Shown: positions 33,750-46,775, counted from the stretch's first letter. The stretch: DNA of 64,000 nt from Balaenoptera acutorostrata (GCF_949987535.1 NC_080069.1:45993269-46057268), one strand, 5' to 3'. Numbers and translations: made by a program. Notes: generated from the letters alone by a model not told the origin.

Positions 33750-36215
33750 AATAGGTATGAGTGCATTCATGGGAGGGTTTGCGTGAGGTATTGCGGGGGG
33801 GTTGTTTTTCCGTTTGTTGCCTGCTTCTCTAGAACTGAAGAAAGTTGTTCCAATGAGTTTTCAATGTCTTTTTCTTAATACAAAAGAAAAAACAGGTAAT
33901 ATCTCACTGGAGTAGAATTGATTCTAGACATTTGAGGGCTTTCTTTCAAATTAAATACTTTGTTTATCCTGGGAAAGCTTCTATCATTTGGCAGCATGGA
34001 ATAAAGTGATAGGCCCTGGGACGGAAGTGAGGTCTCCAGGAATTCTCTCATCTTTTCCAATCTTATCTAGACAAAGTGCTTCCTTTTATTTCAGCAGTCT
34101 CAGAGAAGGAATAGATGGAAGTGCCCATTTGGCCTTTTCAAATAAACATACAACATAATATAACTCATAAATATAAAAAGCAAAGTTTGTGTCCTTGCCA
34201 GTAACCTTATCATTGTTATCAAATGTTACCTTATCAAATTACCATTAAAGCAAAATCTTTCACTGAGGTATCATATCTCCTCCATTTATTTTCTTGTCTC
34301 AGGAGCCTTTCTATACTCTCTTCCTTCAACTCTCTGCCGAAAGATTTCACTTCCAAAGAAAACATAAATTTATATTGCAGCAGTGAAATGCTGCTGTAAT
34401 GCAGGCTGTCATTTTGTCATGATAGGCCAACGTTCTTCTTATAATGTGTTAGTAAAACTGAACATCAAATAGTTACTTTTCCTGTGTGCAGTTCAGTAGA
34501 AATTATAAACTCTTTCACTTACTTTTACTATAAGGATTACCTGTATTTCTTCAGTATTCCTTATATGGTGTTTAGTCTTTCATTATTTTAATATTTTCTC
34601 TTTACAGTTTTAGATGTTTTCTCCTGTGAAAGCAGGAGTTTCCTGATAAGCTACAGATTCATCCCTATTTATCTTCTCTTATACTTAATAAATAGACAAT
34701 ATTTTAAAATAGTTTAAAATTAAACATGAACAGTAATCACTCTGACTTCTCAGGATGTATGTTCATGTTCAAAATCTATTCTTTTTTTTAATCATGTAAC
34801 TATTTCAAACAGAGAGGTTATTTTCATGGAAGTAGCCAGATGTTTCATTGGTCCCATATACTGAATTTTGATATAACAGGACAATATAATTGGTGACAGT
34901 TCCAAATCAGTGTGCATAACTATCATACATTAAGTAGGGACGGTACCAGATTTATAGACTTAGTTAGATTTTTTTTGTAAGAAATTCCCCCATGGGTGAG
35001 AGAATCATTATATAACAGCTAATTTCTGATGAAACACCAATAAACACTCAAATCTATAACTTAAATCATTGATCTCATCAAAGCACTCATACCATTCCCA
35101 ATTTAACTGTTGATTTTTGCATGAATTGATGTGTATATTATTTTGCTTTTTTTTCCCCTGGATGAGTAGAAAATTCATTACTTCTAAATTTTTAAATTAT
35201 AGCATTGTATACTACAGTTCACCCTTAGAATCGCTTGTCATTGACCCTGCCAATCTATAAGTAAATTTCTATCCATAAGTAAATTTCCCATTGCCATCCT
35301 TTTCCTGTTTATCCAGTACATAGTCAGTAGTCCATAATTATAATTAGCACTCTTTTCCAAAACCCATAGCTCTCTTCCCTTTATTCTTACATTTTCCTAA
35401 TTTAGCAACACATCTGTTTTCTCCATGTCTTAACCATGCAGTTGAGCACTGATGCGGAAAATTCCACCACTCCAAAAATTGATGATGAGAGTCAGAGTCA
35501 CAGATGCACATGAAATCAAATGGGCACACAAAAATGTCTGCCCATCCTACTAATAGTAATGTGACTCTCCCAGTTTCAAAGAAGATTGTTTTGCATTTTT
35601 TTATATCTAAGTCTCATAGTCACCTTTACTTTCAGCCAATTCTAACCTTGCAAGTTTACTTACGATATAGAAGTCACCAGGTTTAGACTCCCAGATCTTT
35701 CTATCAGTGATCCCAAGCTTTCCAAGAGCAATTCCATTCTAGTTAAAACATAAGCCCTTTCATTACTTGAGCACCTCTTTTTACCATATCTCTCTTTCTG
35801 CCCTGTGCATTTGGAGGCCAGCAGTTTGCTAGGCACTTTGAATTCAAAGACAAAACACAGTAATTGAGGGGCTGCTAGTGTCAGAATCATACTATAAGCT
35901 CTGCAACAGAAGAGACAATAGGCTGGTTGTTGAATGAGTGAATGAATGAAGACTCCCATGATTAATGAAGGCGGGCATGGTAAGAATTTGCAAAGCTGTT
36001 GAAGAAATATGATTGTGCTGCTATAATATGAATTGTTAATAGATATCTGTTTACCTTACAGATTACTTATTAATCTTTATTCATTTTTAACAAAAACAAG
36101 AGACTTTAATCAATAACATGGTTAATGGAAAATGTTGACATATTTTTGGCTTAATGAGGAGCTACATAAAGAATATACCCATCAGTAAAACCAAGAGCTA
36201 TCTTTTTTTAATTAA
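33750..36215. other. Single-copy AT-rich DNA
   Basis: A long unassigned stretch. The frame 35660-35959 (99 codons, minus strand) has no known domain. A fragment near 35815-35860 resembles a reversed L2 tail, but too weakly to call. Confidence 0.5.
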
Positions 36216-36405
36216 GTATTTACTTTATGTGCATCACTATGCTAAGTGTTTTAGAAGTATTATTAAATTTTTACTCCACTTTGAGTTGGTCACTGTCATT
36301 AAAATTAATCATCACACCACCATTTTATAATTGAAATAGTCGATGCTTAGAGGCAGTATGCAGTTTGCCTAGGATTATTCAGGGCCTTCGAATCAGGAGT
36401 CCAAA
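36216..36405 (-). mobile_element. MIR SINE (reverse)
   Basis: TATTTACTTTATGTGCATCACTATGCTAAGTGTTTTAG, CACACCACCATTTTATAATTG, TCGATGCTTAGAGGCAG and GGCCTTCGAATCAGG follow the reversed MIR core order. Confidence 0.75.
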
Positions 36406-37835
36406 TTATTAACGATCATCCTCTTCCTTCCCTAGTAATTCAATTTGAAAAAACCACTTCAATCACATGGAGAGAGAAGTTTGCATTTTTTGTCATGTAG
36501 TAAAGACCTACATTCAGATTAGAAAGTATCTAACAATTACTTTTTTTTTTAATGTCAGCAATTGCTATATTCTTAATACATCCAGTGAAAGTTCGTCTTA
36601 AATACTGCTTTACTATAAATAATCTACTGTCCTAAGACAAAAAATCCTAAATACAAATGTCTACATTCAGTGTTTTCACATTGGATAGGTTTCATTTTAA
36701 TCTGCTTCTTTTATCTGTTAAATACCTAGGGATCCATGTCTCAGTCAATACCCATATCTGTTCAAAATAAATTAACCTCCTTTAGGTAGATAGCCTGATA
36801 AAAATGATTTAAGTAGCTCAAACAATTTGAGTTCATTTCCCTTTCCGAGTTTGAATCCTTTAAAATAGGTGCATTTTGTATTTTGAAATTGAATTACTGA
36901 TACCTGTTGACATGGCTGTAAATGAGCAAGTACTAAAGTCAGGAAAATACACCCTAGCTATGTAGGTAGTCACTTTTTTTTTTTTTAACCTAATATTTGT
37001 TCCTTAAAGAATCCTAGTGATTTTTTATCCTGTCTTTCCTTACTGTTTTACTACAAATAATTCACAATTTGTAAAGCCATGTTACTAAATGAAATATTGC
37101 AGACTAAATCGTATTTAAAGTTGTCCACATTTTGTTTGATGTTTGGACTTGTCTTGAAATGAACTCTCTTCAGAAGTGGAAAATATCTTACAGGTGATAA
37201 ATTGAGATATCCTGGTTTAGTTAGTTGAAACTATGTTAGATGAACTGTTTCCTGGATTCACCTTCTAAATGAAGAAAATTTAATTGCTTAATGTCAAATT
37301 ACAAAATAGTAATGGATGCAGATTTTTTTCTCTTTCACAGTAATCTAAAAAAATTTTTAATTGTAAAAATATTAGATGAGTAATATTGAAAGAAAGCTTG
37401 TCATGAGTTCAGATATAATTAAAGGGAAATAATTTCTGTCCAGTAATGACTTGCTAATAGATTTGCTCCCATGTGTCTTATTTCTGCTGTTTAACACTGG
37501 CTGTCAAGGAAAGAATTGTTAACTTGAAACAAAAGCACAAAAACATGCAGAAATTGTACACATGTACAAATTAAACCTAGGGAATGAATTGAATATTAAA
37601 GACTTAATTATGTTAAAGATTAAATTAGCTTTGTGCAATGACTCACAAAATCTATTTTTATATAGATATAGATAGATAATTTGTTTTAATTAAAATTTGC
37701 AGTTAAGTTCATTTACTAATTTATTTCCTAAGAAAGTAATTCTCCAGTGAACAGTTGAACTTTGAATGTATTGACTCATATGTCCCAAGCCCTTTCTTAT
37801 TATAAAAAATAACTATAAATGAACATCATTTTGAA
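36406..37835. other. Single-copy AT-rich DNA
   Basis: T10-T12 runs near 36541 and 36972 are the only simple repeats. I recognise nothing else. Confidence 0.5.
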
Positions 37836-37844
37836 CTATAATAT

Positions 37845-38129
37845 GCTTTTTTTTTTTTTTTTTTTTGGCTGTGCTGTGTCTTTGTTGCCGCGCGTGGGCT
37901 TTCTCTAGTTGCGGCGAGCTGGGCTACTCTTTGATGAGGTGCGCAGGCTTCTCATTGTGGTGGCTTCTCTTGTTGAAGAGCACAGGCTCTAGAGTGCACG
38001 GGCTTCAGTAGTTGTGGCGCACGGGCTTAGTTGCTCCGCAGCCTATAGGATCTTCCTGGACCAGGGATTGAACCCCTGTCCCCTGCATTGGCAGGTGGAT
38101 TCTTAACCACTGGACCACCAAGGAAGTCC
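37845..38129 (-). mobile_element. CHR-type SINE S4 (older subfamily, shorter)
   Basis: On the strand shown: a T run, GGCTGTGCTGTGTCTTTG, a body with TTCTCATTGTGGTGGC, and the head end CCACCAAGGAAGTCCC. The flanking CTATAATAT repeats at 37836-37844 and 38130-38138 are a 9-bp target duplication. A shortened body and several mismatches in the box A and box B regions suggest an old copy. Confidence 0.92.
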
Positions 38130-38138
38130 CTATAATAT

Positions 38139-38989
38139 TCTTTCCTACTTAAATCTTGAAGGTTATACTTTAGAACAAACACAAATCTCTGTAAAATCAC
38201 ACTAGGATACATTAAATTAATAACGCTAATAGTTTGTGTCTTAAAATATAGCAATATTTTTGAATCTTTAAGCTATCTAAGGATATGAATGAATATAAAC
38301 ACACATTTATTATAAATAATGATCATAAGTATGTAAGGTTTAGAATTACATGCTTTCTACTGAATTGACTGCCATCACTCACTTGAATTTTGCAGTTGGT
38401 TGAGAAATTTTGTTTGAAATAAACTATTTTTGAAGCAAGAAATTTCATTTTTAAAATAACTATATTTACCTTCCTTTACATGTTTTATGAGCAAGATGTG
38501 GGTTTCAAGTTTTGTTTTTGGAGGCCACATCTTTGGATGCTCATATCTATATATACATTTTTTTTTCTTCTGTGTAGTCTAGTGAATGGGCAACATAGAC
38601 AGTGTAACTCTGTGTCCATCCTAAAAGAGAGTTGTTGATTTATCAGTCCGTTTAGTAGATGACTGGGTTAATCTAAATCCTTAGGAATTCTTGAATGAGT
38701 TTGTAAACTGGCTTTTTGTAAGAAATGCAAAGTAAATAATTGAGCAAAACCCATTTTAATCTAGAAATAAGTGTTATTGTGTTTATTAAATAATTATTTC
38801 TACCAAAAAATGAATCACATACATCCCCCATACCCATTCCCTACTTGCATGAGTTAGTTCTACTGATTTGCTTTCTAAAATCTGTTGAATCTCTCCCTTC
38901 CTTTTATTCCCACTGTTATTGCCTTAGTTTATGATGCCATCACAAATGTCGCTGTCCATTGTATTTTGTACTGACTTCTTTCTGTAAAT
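38139..38989. other. Single-copy AT-rich DNA
   Basis: I recognise no repeat family or gene. Confidence 0.5.
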
Positions 38990-39640
38990 TAGAATCTTCT
39001 GTCCTCTATTCCACCTCTATTTCATTCTCCATATCATCTTTGGAACAATCTTTTTAAAACACCATTCTTCATTCTTCCTGAGAGAAAAAAAAGAACAAAA
39101 ATTTGCCCTGGCTTAAGTTCTTTCACAATTCACCTCCTGCTCCTCAATTTCCATACCTAACCTACAAAAGACCATACTCAATTGTTTGATATTCCCCAAA
39201 TATACCCCCCCATGTTTTAATGATTTTTCATGTCTTTCCCCTTTTCCAGAAAAGTCCTTCCCCTGCATGCATATAACAAACACTCTGTTAAACTCTTTTT
39301 ACCTTACATTTCGCTGGAAACCTCCTGCGACTGTTCCCCTAATGGGAGTCTTCTCTGAGCTCCAGCAACCTTTGAGCATACCTCTGCTGTGTTGACTATG
39401 ATGTGAAAAGAGGATTTTTTGTCTCATGTCTTCATCCCTGTATCTGCAACAAAGTACATGGAAGCTGGAGGGTAATACGTTTTGTTTTTTTTTTTAATTA
39501 ATTTTTATTTGAGTATAGTTGCTTTACAATGTTGTTTTAGTTTCTTGCTGTACAGCAAAGTGAATCAGTCATACATATACAAATATCCACTCTTTTTTAG
39601 AATTCCTGGTAGGTTATAAGTATTGAAAATTATTTGCAGG
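38990..39640 (+). mobile_element. L2 3' region, split by an L1 end
   Basis: Landmarks in L2 order: CACAATTCACCTCCTGCTCC, TTTCCCCTTTTCCAGAAAAG, CTCTGTTAAACTCTTTTTACC, GGAGTCTTCTCTGAGCTCC, GTCTCATGTCTTCATCCCTG, then after the L1 TTCCTGGTAGGTTATAAGTATTG (compare L2 CCTGGCACATAGTAGGTGCTCAATAAA). It is very diverged. The 69-codon frame inside is incidental. Confidence 0.6.
39478..39605 (-). mobile_element. Short L1 3' end
   Basis: T run, then TTTGAGTATAGTTGCTTTACAATG, GTACAGCAAAGTGAATCAG and ATCCACTCTTTTTTAG: the terminal ~110 bases of a cetartiodactyl L1. A possible 13-base duplication with three mismatches (CTGGAGGGTAATA at 39465-39477, CTGGTAGGTTATA at 39606-39618) flanks it. Confidence 0.8.
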
Positions 39641-39799
39641 ATGAAAGATTTTAATGAAACTGTGTGTTTACGTATCTTTCTGCTTTATTAATATGAGTTC
39701 ATTGAGGATTAGTGCCAAATCTCATTCACCATTATCAATAATAAATTTAAAAATAAATGCTGTTCTGTTTTCTCCAATTTAAGTAATATATAATTATTT

Positions 39800-40060
39800 A
39801 AATTAGAAGTAAAAATATTCCATTTTCCCAATCCGGTTTTGCTCACCTTCCCCATCTTTCACTTACTCATCATCAGAAATAATTTCTGTTAGCAGTTGAT
39901 ATATCATTCTGATTTCTTTTCTGACTATTCAAATATTTAAATGCATACATAAACAATGACATTTTATTTATTTAAAAATGATTTTTGTATATGTGTGTGC
40001 ATATATACAGATGCATATACATGTATGTGTGATTCTGTATCTACACATCTGAAACTTGTC

Positions 40061-40107
<47 letters not shown>

Positions 40108-40300
40108 TTATTTAAAGATATGGATACCTTTTTCCACTCTAGTTTATACAGATCTACCTCATATTTTTAGTGACTTCCTAGTATTAGATTATTTGGATAT
40201 GCCATATTGCACTTGTCCTCATTGACAGTGAGGATCCAATAGCTTTTTCAATCATTTCTTTAAGATTGCTAGGGTTGGAAGTATATTTGTAAGTTATTTT
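39800..40300 (-). mobile_element. Old L1 3' region (L1ME type) carrying a microsatellite
   Basis: Antisense phrases such as TCTGTTAGCAGTTGATATATC, GATTTCTTTTCTGACTATTC, TGTATATGTGTGTGCATATATAC, GATCTACCTCATATTTTTAGTG and CTAGTATTAGATTATTTGGATATGCC follow the reversed L1ME end. The (ATT)n run at 40064-40107 sits in the middle. Confidence 0.6.
40064..40107 (+). repeat. (ATT)n microsatellite
   Basis: About 14 uninterrupted ATT units. Long pure arrays of this length are usually variable between individuals. Confidence 0.95.
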
Positions 40301-42827
40301 TAAAAACACATTTCAGTGTTAGATAGTATCACTTGGCTTCCAAAATGAAAAATTAAATTATTATTCTTTCGTATATTCTCATATTTTTCTCTCTACCTTC
40401 TGTTTATCATGGTGTGTAGTATTTAATTTCATTTGTAGCCATAATCTCTCTGACAATTTAGTTAATTTTTTATTATTTGATATTTAGCCAACACTTCCTT
40501 ATTCTTTTCTTTTAAAAAATTTACTTATAGGCTTAATTTCATCACTAAGTACATTAGATAAGAACATTCCATGAGTACATTCAAGTTTGAAATGATATCC
40601 CCATTATAACAATTTTCTCCAGGCTTGTTACAATACTTATAGATCATACTTTCATCCTCCAGAATTTATCAACATGGTTTAATTGTGTTGGGCCTTTGAA
40701 TAATGCTCAAGTCTGAGGTAGGTTGTTAGAAAGCTGGATGACTGAAAAATCTTTCTTTATTCAGATGTGTGCTGAGTTCAAATTTCCTATTTTAGTATTT
40801 GACCTTTCAATATGAAGATACACTATTTCTTTCATTTCAGTGAAATTTCTTTTCTTTAAATCTCCCCAACAATTTTTTATTTTAGTTTCATATATTGGAT
40901 GTTTTACTTTGGGAATTACTTTTAAGGCCTTTGCCCTTCATTTATTTTATTTTTTCCCTTAAATGCCTTAATATGTTTGTTTATATTATATGAGTTTATT
41001 ATGATATCTCTAGTCTTTTCTCTGTATCAGATATTGAATTTTTAGCCATTTCTAATGTGTTCCTGGGCAGTATTGCCAAATCAGCAATTCCAGAAAACTC
41101 TAAAAAATGGTAAACTTGGTACCAGATCTCTTGCTTTAGCTCATGCTTTGTTGTTGTTGTTTTTTCTCTTCCCCAGACTGTAAGCAATATAGCTCCTAAT
41201 TAAAGTATATCAGTGTAAAATCTCACTTTGATTGTCTTTCTTTTTTAAGAACTGCTTTGTGGTATACAGGAAGAGGATAGAAACTTGCCATGCCAGAATT
41301 TCTGTTTCTTCATATGGCCACCCATATTCCAGTTGTTTAAAGTACATTGTTTATGGGTTTTTTTGTGGGTTTTTTTTAGGTTATTAAGAAATAGAAAGTA
41401 TTTGATGAAAGTTTATTCCGCAAAAAGTATTTGGATGTTTTTATATGTTTATCTTATTTTTCACGTGTTTATGTTTAACCATATAGAATATATTTCATGT
41501 GTGTGGATTTGTGTATAGGAAAATCCAGAGAATAAAATTTCTAAGATTGCTTAATTAGCCAACTTGTGAACTTCTATGGTGTTTTTTAATAAATTTTATC
41601 TTTTAACTAGAAAAGCACATTAAGCACATATAACTCATTCCGTCCCTATTTTTTCAATAGTTATACATGTACTTTGTTCTCCTTATCTTACTATATAGGT
41701 TAAAAGAGTGATTTTTAAAAGTACATTCTATGAAGCCCATAGGCAAGAAGGTGATGAGGCTTTAGATTCATGCTCTTGTTAAATCCATAGCAGTTTTATG
41801 TATTTGTGATTCACCTATTACATTTCTGCAAACAATTTAATTTGACAAAAGTATTAAGCTACTGAATTGTTCATTTTTCATAAATAAAAATGGATCTAAA
41901 CAGTAGGTTCACAGCAAGCATTCTCTTTTCCATCTATTTAATTAACATACCTGTCAGGTGTTTCTATGTATTTTTTAAAATCTTATTCTTGTTTTCTTTC
42001 TTACAATAATTTTAATATACAATTATTTTTATTTTGGTTCATGAGCTCTTTTAAATGACCTGAACTCAGTTTAAGAAAAAAAAGTACTAAATATTTTTAT
42101 TACATGTTTATTTATATTAATTTTTAATCAAACACATATAAAATAAACAATTAAGGGTATGCAACTGTCTTCCATTCTGAACATATCCCCTTCATGTTTT
42201 CCAAATTCAGATTCCAGATCCTTCCTGCTGTTCAGTTAAAATTTTTTTCTAATATTTTCTGCTTGGAAAACTATATTTTCTGTACTGATTATTAATGGAA
42301 AACTTATTTTAGTTATAGTTTAGCTATTTGGCTGTGATTAAGTGAAACTAGTACAATCTCACTCAGTCATATTATCAGATGTGGCTCTTAAAATATGTGG
42401 AAACAACTTAGTACATAGTATTATACATAGCTTGAGTTGGTCAAACAACCATTATGAGGATACGTTTAGTGACTTAATTTCAATATTTCAACTCTGAAAT
42501 GTGTTAGTTTTCAGCAGTAGATACAGTCTGATATTGGTACATTTTTTGACCTAGGTTTTTGGTGTGCTCATTTTGGTGGAATGTTTTCAACATTATGATT
42601 TTCTTCGCTTATCCTCTGTAATTTTAGAGAAATAAATTGCCTCAGTAGGTTTTATGAGATAGTTTCAGTCTCTGCATTATTTGAAAGACTTAATGGTTCA
42701 CAGAAAATCAGAGATACGTTTTATGTCTCTGAATTTAAAATATCTACTTCATTGGAAATGAAGCCAGAGAGAAACTGAGATCTTATTATATTAGTGACAA
42801 CAGTAACTGTGATAGTATAATTTAGAT
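40301..42827. other. Single-copy AT-rich DNA
   Basis: The longest feature-poor stretch of the window. Small frames (62-77 codons near 40999-41518) are the only reading frames and show no domain. Confidence 0.5.
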
Positions 42828-42967
42828 TCATTAATGTATTCAGTTATTCAAGACATGTTTATCGAGAGCCTACCATTTTGCCAGGCATTTGAGATAGAGC
42901 AGTGAACAAGTGGATGATCACACATATCCTGCTATAATGGAGGTTGTATTTTACAGAGTGAATAAAA

Positions 42968-43002
<35 letters not shown>

Positions 43003-43710
43003 ACACACTGTACTTGTACTGGGTAGGTGAGGGAATAATAAGTGCTATAGGAAGAAAAATGAAGTAGGGAAGTGAAGATTGTGTATTTGCAGAGGGGAGT
43101 TTATTTTTTAAATAGGTTGTTTAGGGAGAGCTCACTGAAAAATCTGTGGTGAAATAGAAATGAACAACAAGAGTGAGTGAACAATGAAGATACATGGTAG
43201 AAATTCCAGCCAAAGTGAAGAGTCAGTTCAAAGACAATTATGTTACAATGCATTGGGGAAATGACTTGGAAGTCACTAAAATGTAACTGAGAAAGTAAAG
43301 AAATAAATAATAGGTTAATTCAAAGAGGTAACGAGGGACCACATTGTGTGAATCTTGAAAAAAGAGCAGTGGCATAATATGACTCATGGTTTGAAAGGAT
43401 AATTTTGCTGCTATGGTATAAATGGACTGATAAAGACAAGAACAGAATTAAAGAGATGAGTTAGAAGATTATCATAATAATCCAGATAAGAATGATAATG
43501 ATTAGATCAGCTCTGTTGTGACAGTGTTATTGAGAAGTCCTTGGATTCTATATATTTTACAGTTAGAGCCAAAAGAATTTTCTGAGAGATTAGATATGAG
43601 ATTGCTGAGAAAGCAAGGGATCAATGATGATTACAAGAATATTTTGACAAGAGTAACTGAGATCTGTAAGAACTTCAAGAGAAGAAGGTTTCTAGGTCTC
43701 ATTTGTTTAT
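42828..43710 (-). mobile_element. Ancient L2-associated repeat with reversed L2 tail
   Basis: Begins with a reversed L2 tail (CAAGACATGTTTATCGAGAGCCTACCATTTTGCCAGGC, GATAGAGCAGTGAACAAG). It continues into the body also seen at 11858-12900: AGTGCTATAGGAAGAAAAATGAAG, TTAGGGAGAGCTCACTG, GAAGTCCTTGGATTCTATATATTTT, GGGATCAATGATGATTACAAG. The junction between tail and body holds the (GT)n array. Confidence 0.6.
42972..43001 (+). repeat. (GT)n microsatellite
   Basis: About 15 GT units in a row, directly after the reversed L2 tail. Confidence 0.95.
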
Positions 43711-43717
43711 TTTTGCT

Positions 43718-44498
43718 TTTATTTCTTTAACTTTAAATTTAAAAGCTTTTGCACAGCAAAGGAAACCATTGATAAAACAAAAAGACAATTAATTTAATGG
43801 GAGAAAATATTTGTAAATAATATGACTGATAAGGGGTTAATATACAAAATATATAAACAATTCATACAACTCAATATCAAAAAAAAAAAGAACCCAATTA
43901 CACGGGCAGAAGATCTGAATAGACATTTTTCCAAAGAAGATATACAGATCGCCAACAGGTATATGAAAAATTGCTCAACATTGCCAATCATCAGAGAAAT
44001 GCAAATCAAAACAATAATGAGATACTGCCTCACACCTGTCAAAATGGCTATCATCAAAATGTCTACAAAAACAAATAGCAGCAAGAATATGGAGAAAAGG
44101 GAACCCTGGTACACTATTGGTGGGATTGTAAATTGGTGTATTTATTATGGAAAACAGTATGGAGGTTCCTCAAAAAACTAAAAATAGAGTTACCATATGA
44201 TCCAGCAATTCCACTCCTGGGTATATACCCAAAGAAAGCAAAAACACTAATTCAAAACATACATGCACCCACATTTTCATAGCAACATTATCTATAATAG
44301 CCAAGATATGGGAGCAACCTAAGTGCACATCAACAGATGAATGAATAAAGAAGATGTGAGATATATATAGAATATTACTCAGCCATAAAAAATGAAATTT
44401 TGCCATTTGCAACAACATGGATGGACCTGGAGGGTATTATGCTAAGTGAAGTAAGTCAGACAGAGAAAGACACATACTGTGTGTCATCACATAAAAAA
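43718..44498 (+). mobile_element. L1 ORF2 3' part (older L1)
   Basis: Late ORF2 codons: [13 protein letters not shown] start, then [50 protein letters not shown] and the phrases GGAGAAAAGGGAACCCTGG, GTATATACCCAAAGAAAGC, AATATTACTCAGCCATAAAA and GAAGTAAGTCAGACAGAGAAAG. Frameshifts and stops are frequent. It ends in a short A run at about 44491-44499 with no normal 3' UTR. Confidence 0.85.
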
Positions 44499-44499
44499 A

Positions 44500-45150
44500 A
44501 CTTATTGATAGATGCATCATCATAGAAGTGTCAAAAATATTTTAAAAGTGAAAGGAGGCAGGCACAAAAGATTACATACTACACTTGACCTTTGAACAAT
44601 GCAGAGGGTTAGGGATGTTGACCTGTTGACCCTCTACATAATTAATTGAAAACCCATGTACAGCTTTACATTTTCCCTCTGTATCTGCAGTTCTGCATCC
44701 ACGAATTCAACCAACTGCAGATTTCGTGGTACTGTAGTACACATTTATTGGAATAAAATCTGTGTATAAGTGGACCTGTACAATTCCATTCCATGTTGTT
44801 CAAGGGTCAAATGAATGTGGTCCCATTTTTTTGAAATTCTAGAAAAGGCAAAACTATTGTAAAAGAAAGCAGATTAGTGGTTTCATGAAGCAAGGAGGTG
44901 TGGACCAAGGGAGAAGCCTACAACAAGGCATGAGGGCACTATTTGGGGCAGTGGAAGTAATCTCTGTCTTGATTGTGGTTGTGGCTACATGACTGTATAT
45001 ATTTGAAAAGACCCCATTAGTGGAGTTTTAATGTTTCTAAACTATTTCTCATATGAATTACCCTTGGTCAGAATTGCTTTACACTGTATATTTAAAATGG
45101 ATGAAATTTATTATATGGAAAGTAATCATCACTATAACTGATTAAAATTA
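44500..45150 (+). mobile_element. Ancient L1 3' UTR (L1M), split by a DNA transposon
   Basis: Left part: AAACTTATTGATAGATGCATC, GGCAGGCACAAAAGATTACATACT. Right part, after the transposon: GGTCCCATTTTTTTGAAATTC, TAGAAAAGGCAAAACTATTG, GAAAGCAGATTAGTGGTTTC, GATTGTGGTTGTGGCTACATGACTG and TACACTGTATATTTAAAATGG. These are the familiar phrases of old L1M 3' UTRs in the right order. Confidence 0.8.
44585..44810 (+). mobile_element. Tigger-type nonautonomous DNA transposon
   Basis: The 15-bp terminal inverted repeats are TTGACCTTTGAACAA (44585-44599) and TTGTTCAAGGGTCAA (44796-44810), matching at 14 of 15 positions. The interior contains CCCTCTGTATCTGCAG and ATTCAACCAACTGCAG, phrases shared with the element at 19155-19358. 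It lies inside an L1M 3' UTR. No transposase frame remains. Confidence 0.82.
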
Positions 45151-45159
45151 AAATAAAAG

Positions 45160-45600
45160 GCAGTAAAGGATATAATGAGCAAGCTTATGGCATAATTGGC
45201 AATTTGCGTAAAATGGATAAAATCCATAAAAAACACAATTTCCCAAATTAACTCAGGAGGAAGTAGAAAAATCTAAATAATCTAATACCTCTTAAGAAAA
45301 CTGAATCCAACAGAAAGAACTCCAATCTTAGACACTTCACAAGTGAGTTTGCACAAATTACTAAGAGAGAAATATTGCTAACCTCACACAAATTCAGAAA
45401 GAACAAACAAAGAGGAATATTTGCCAGCTCATTTTATGAGACTGGCATAGTCTTGATACCAAGACTTGACAAAATCTACAGAGAAATAGAAAAATTACAG
45501 GATAATTACTAAATAGACAATCCCATGAATTGAATCAAAAGTCACAAACAAGCGATTAGCCATTCAGAATTTGGCTCACTCAACAAACCTTTAAATACGC
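45160..45600 (+). mobile_element. Ancient L1 ORF2 fragment
   Basis: Phrases GGAATATTTGCCAGCTCATTTTATGAG, CTGGCATAGTCTTGATACCAAGAC, TTACAGGATAATTACTAAATAGAC and GTCACAAACAAGCGATTAGCC correspond to the ORF2 reverse-transcriptase region (SFYEAxIxLIPKPDK ... NYRPIS) of very old L1. No open frame remains. Confidence 0.65.
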
Positions 45601-45677
45601 TCCATTATAAACTGAGTCAGATACTCTGAGAAAGAGTTGATCAACAGAGGAAATTAAGCCTCAGGATTCCAGTTTCA

Positions 45678-45800
45678 TATAATTCAACAAGTATTCATTG
45701 GGTTCTTATTTGAAGGAATTGTGCTGGGATATGCAGAGAGAATAAGATCCATTTTTTGTCTTCAAAGCGTTTACACTCTAGTGTGGAGAAAATTCACAAA
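45678..45800 (-). mobile_element. L2 3' end (reverse)
   Basis: TAATTCAACAAGTATTCATTGGGTTC, GAATTGTGCTGGGATATGC, TTGTCTTCAAAGCGTTTACACTCTAGTG. The order of the reversed L2 tail is clear. Confidence 0.75.
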
Positions 45801-46671
45801 TATAATTCCCATAAGATGTGGTTTTTGTAGTTACCACAATTAAAGCATAATCATGGTTCCAGAGGATTGCTAAACAGGGAGGAGGTGATTACCTCCAGAT
45901 TTCCCCTCAAGGGGGAATCTCATGAAATAAAGAGGGTTTATAACAGCTGAGAAAGGAAGAGAAGGAGTGTCGAAAGTGTTGCACTTCCCTTGACTTTGCT
46001 GACCGAACTCCTTTGCTGTCTATTTCAGTGTCAGCATCCCTTCCCTGGTGCATTTTGCCATCATAAGAAAATGTGATTAGTAAGAAAAAGAGCCTGCAAT
46101 CAGGTGGGGAAAAAATACTAAAATTAGAGTTGGGATGTAAACCCAAGTCTTTTATTACCATTGGAAAATCGTATTATATTGTACATGACTTAAAATGTCA
46201 TAGGAATCCAAATCACACAAAATAAACTCTGGACTATTCATTTTACCTAGAAACATTTTTTTCCAATTTAATATTTAGTGGAAAAAGACAAACAAGGAGA
46301 CAAACACTGAAACCTAATTCGTTGACCTAAAATTCCCCAATTTTTTTTCAAGAATTAATGAAACATGGGAATAGTTACCTATTTGAATAATTTATTAATA
46401 TAATACTGAACATATTCAGTACTGACAAAACTGTGTCCATTTCAAACAATGATTAAATGTACAACTCACCTCTCAGCATCTCAGCTGAGTGCATGTGTCA
46501 GTTTTTAAAGTCACCAAATTTAGAGCATGATTGCTTGTTTGGGTTAAACAATTCCCCGATATAAAATTATGTTTAGTGTAGTAACATCGTCTACATTATT
46601 CTGATATGTCAGGGGCTTGACAAACTAATTTATGGATTTGAAGATTGAAGAGTTTACTGTAGACAATCTTT
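45801..46671. other. Single-copy AT-rich DNA
   Basis: I recognise nothing here; the 84-codon frame at 45907-46161 has no known domain. Confidence 0.5.
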
Positions 46672-46775
46672 TATAACCACATCTCATTAGAGGTGAGGAA
46701 ATTGAGTAGCAGGAAAATTAAATTACTTTCTCAGAGATGTAGAAATAATAAAATAGCCAGGCTTATATATTCCAA
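46672..46775 (-). mobile_element. MIR core fragment (reverse)
   Basis: AGGTGAGGAAATTGAGTAGCAGG, TTAAATTACTTTCTCAGAG and ATAGCCAGGCTTA match the central part of a reversed MIR. Confidence 0.6.

Noticed and set aside
33375..33878. 167-codon plus-strand frame
   Set aside because: It crosses SINE S3 and both target duplications, a typical chance frame through a SINE.
40064..40107. Short regular repeats as a CRISPR array
   Set aside because: It is a simple trinucleotide microsatellite without spacers, in mammalian DNA.
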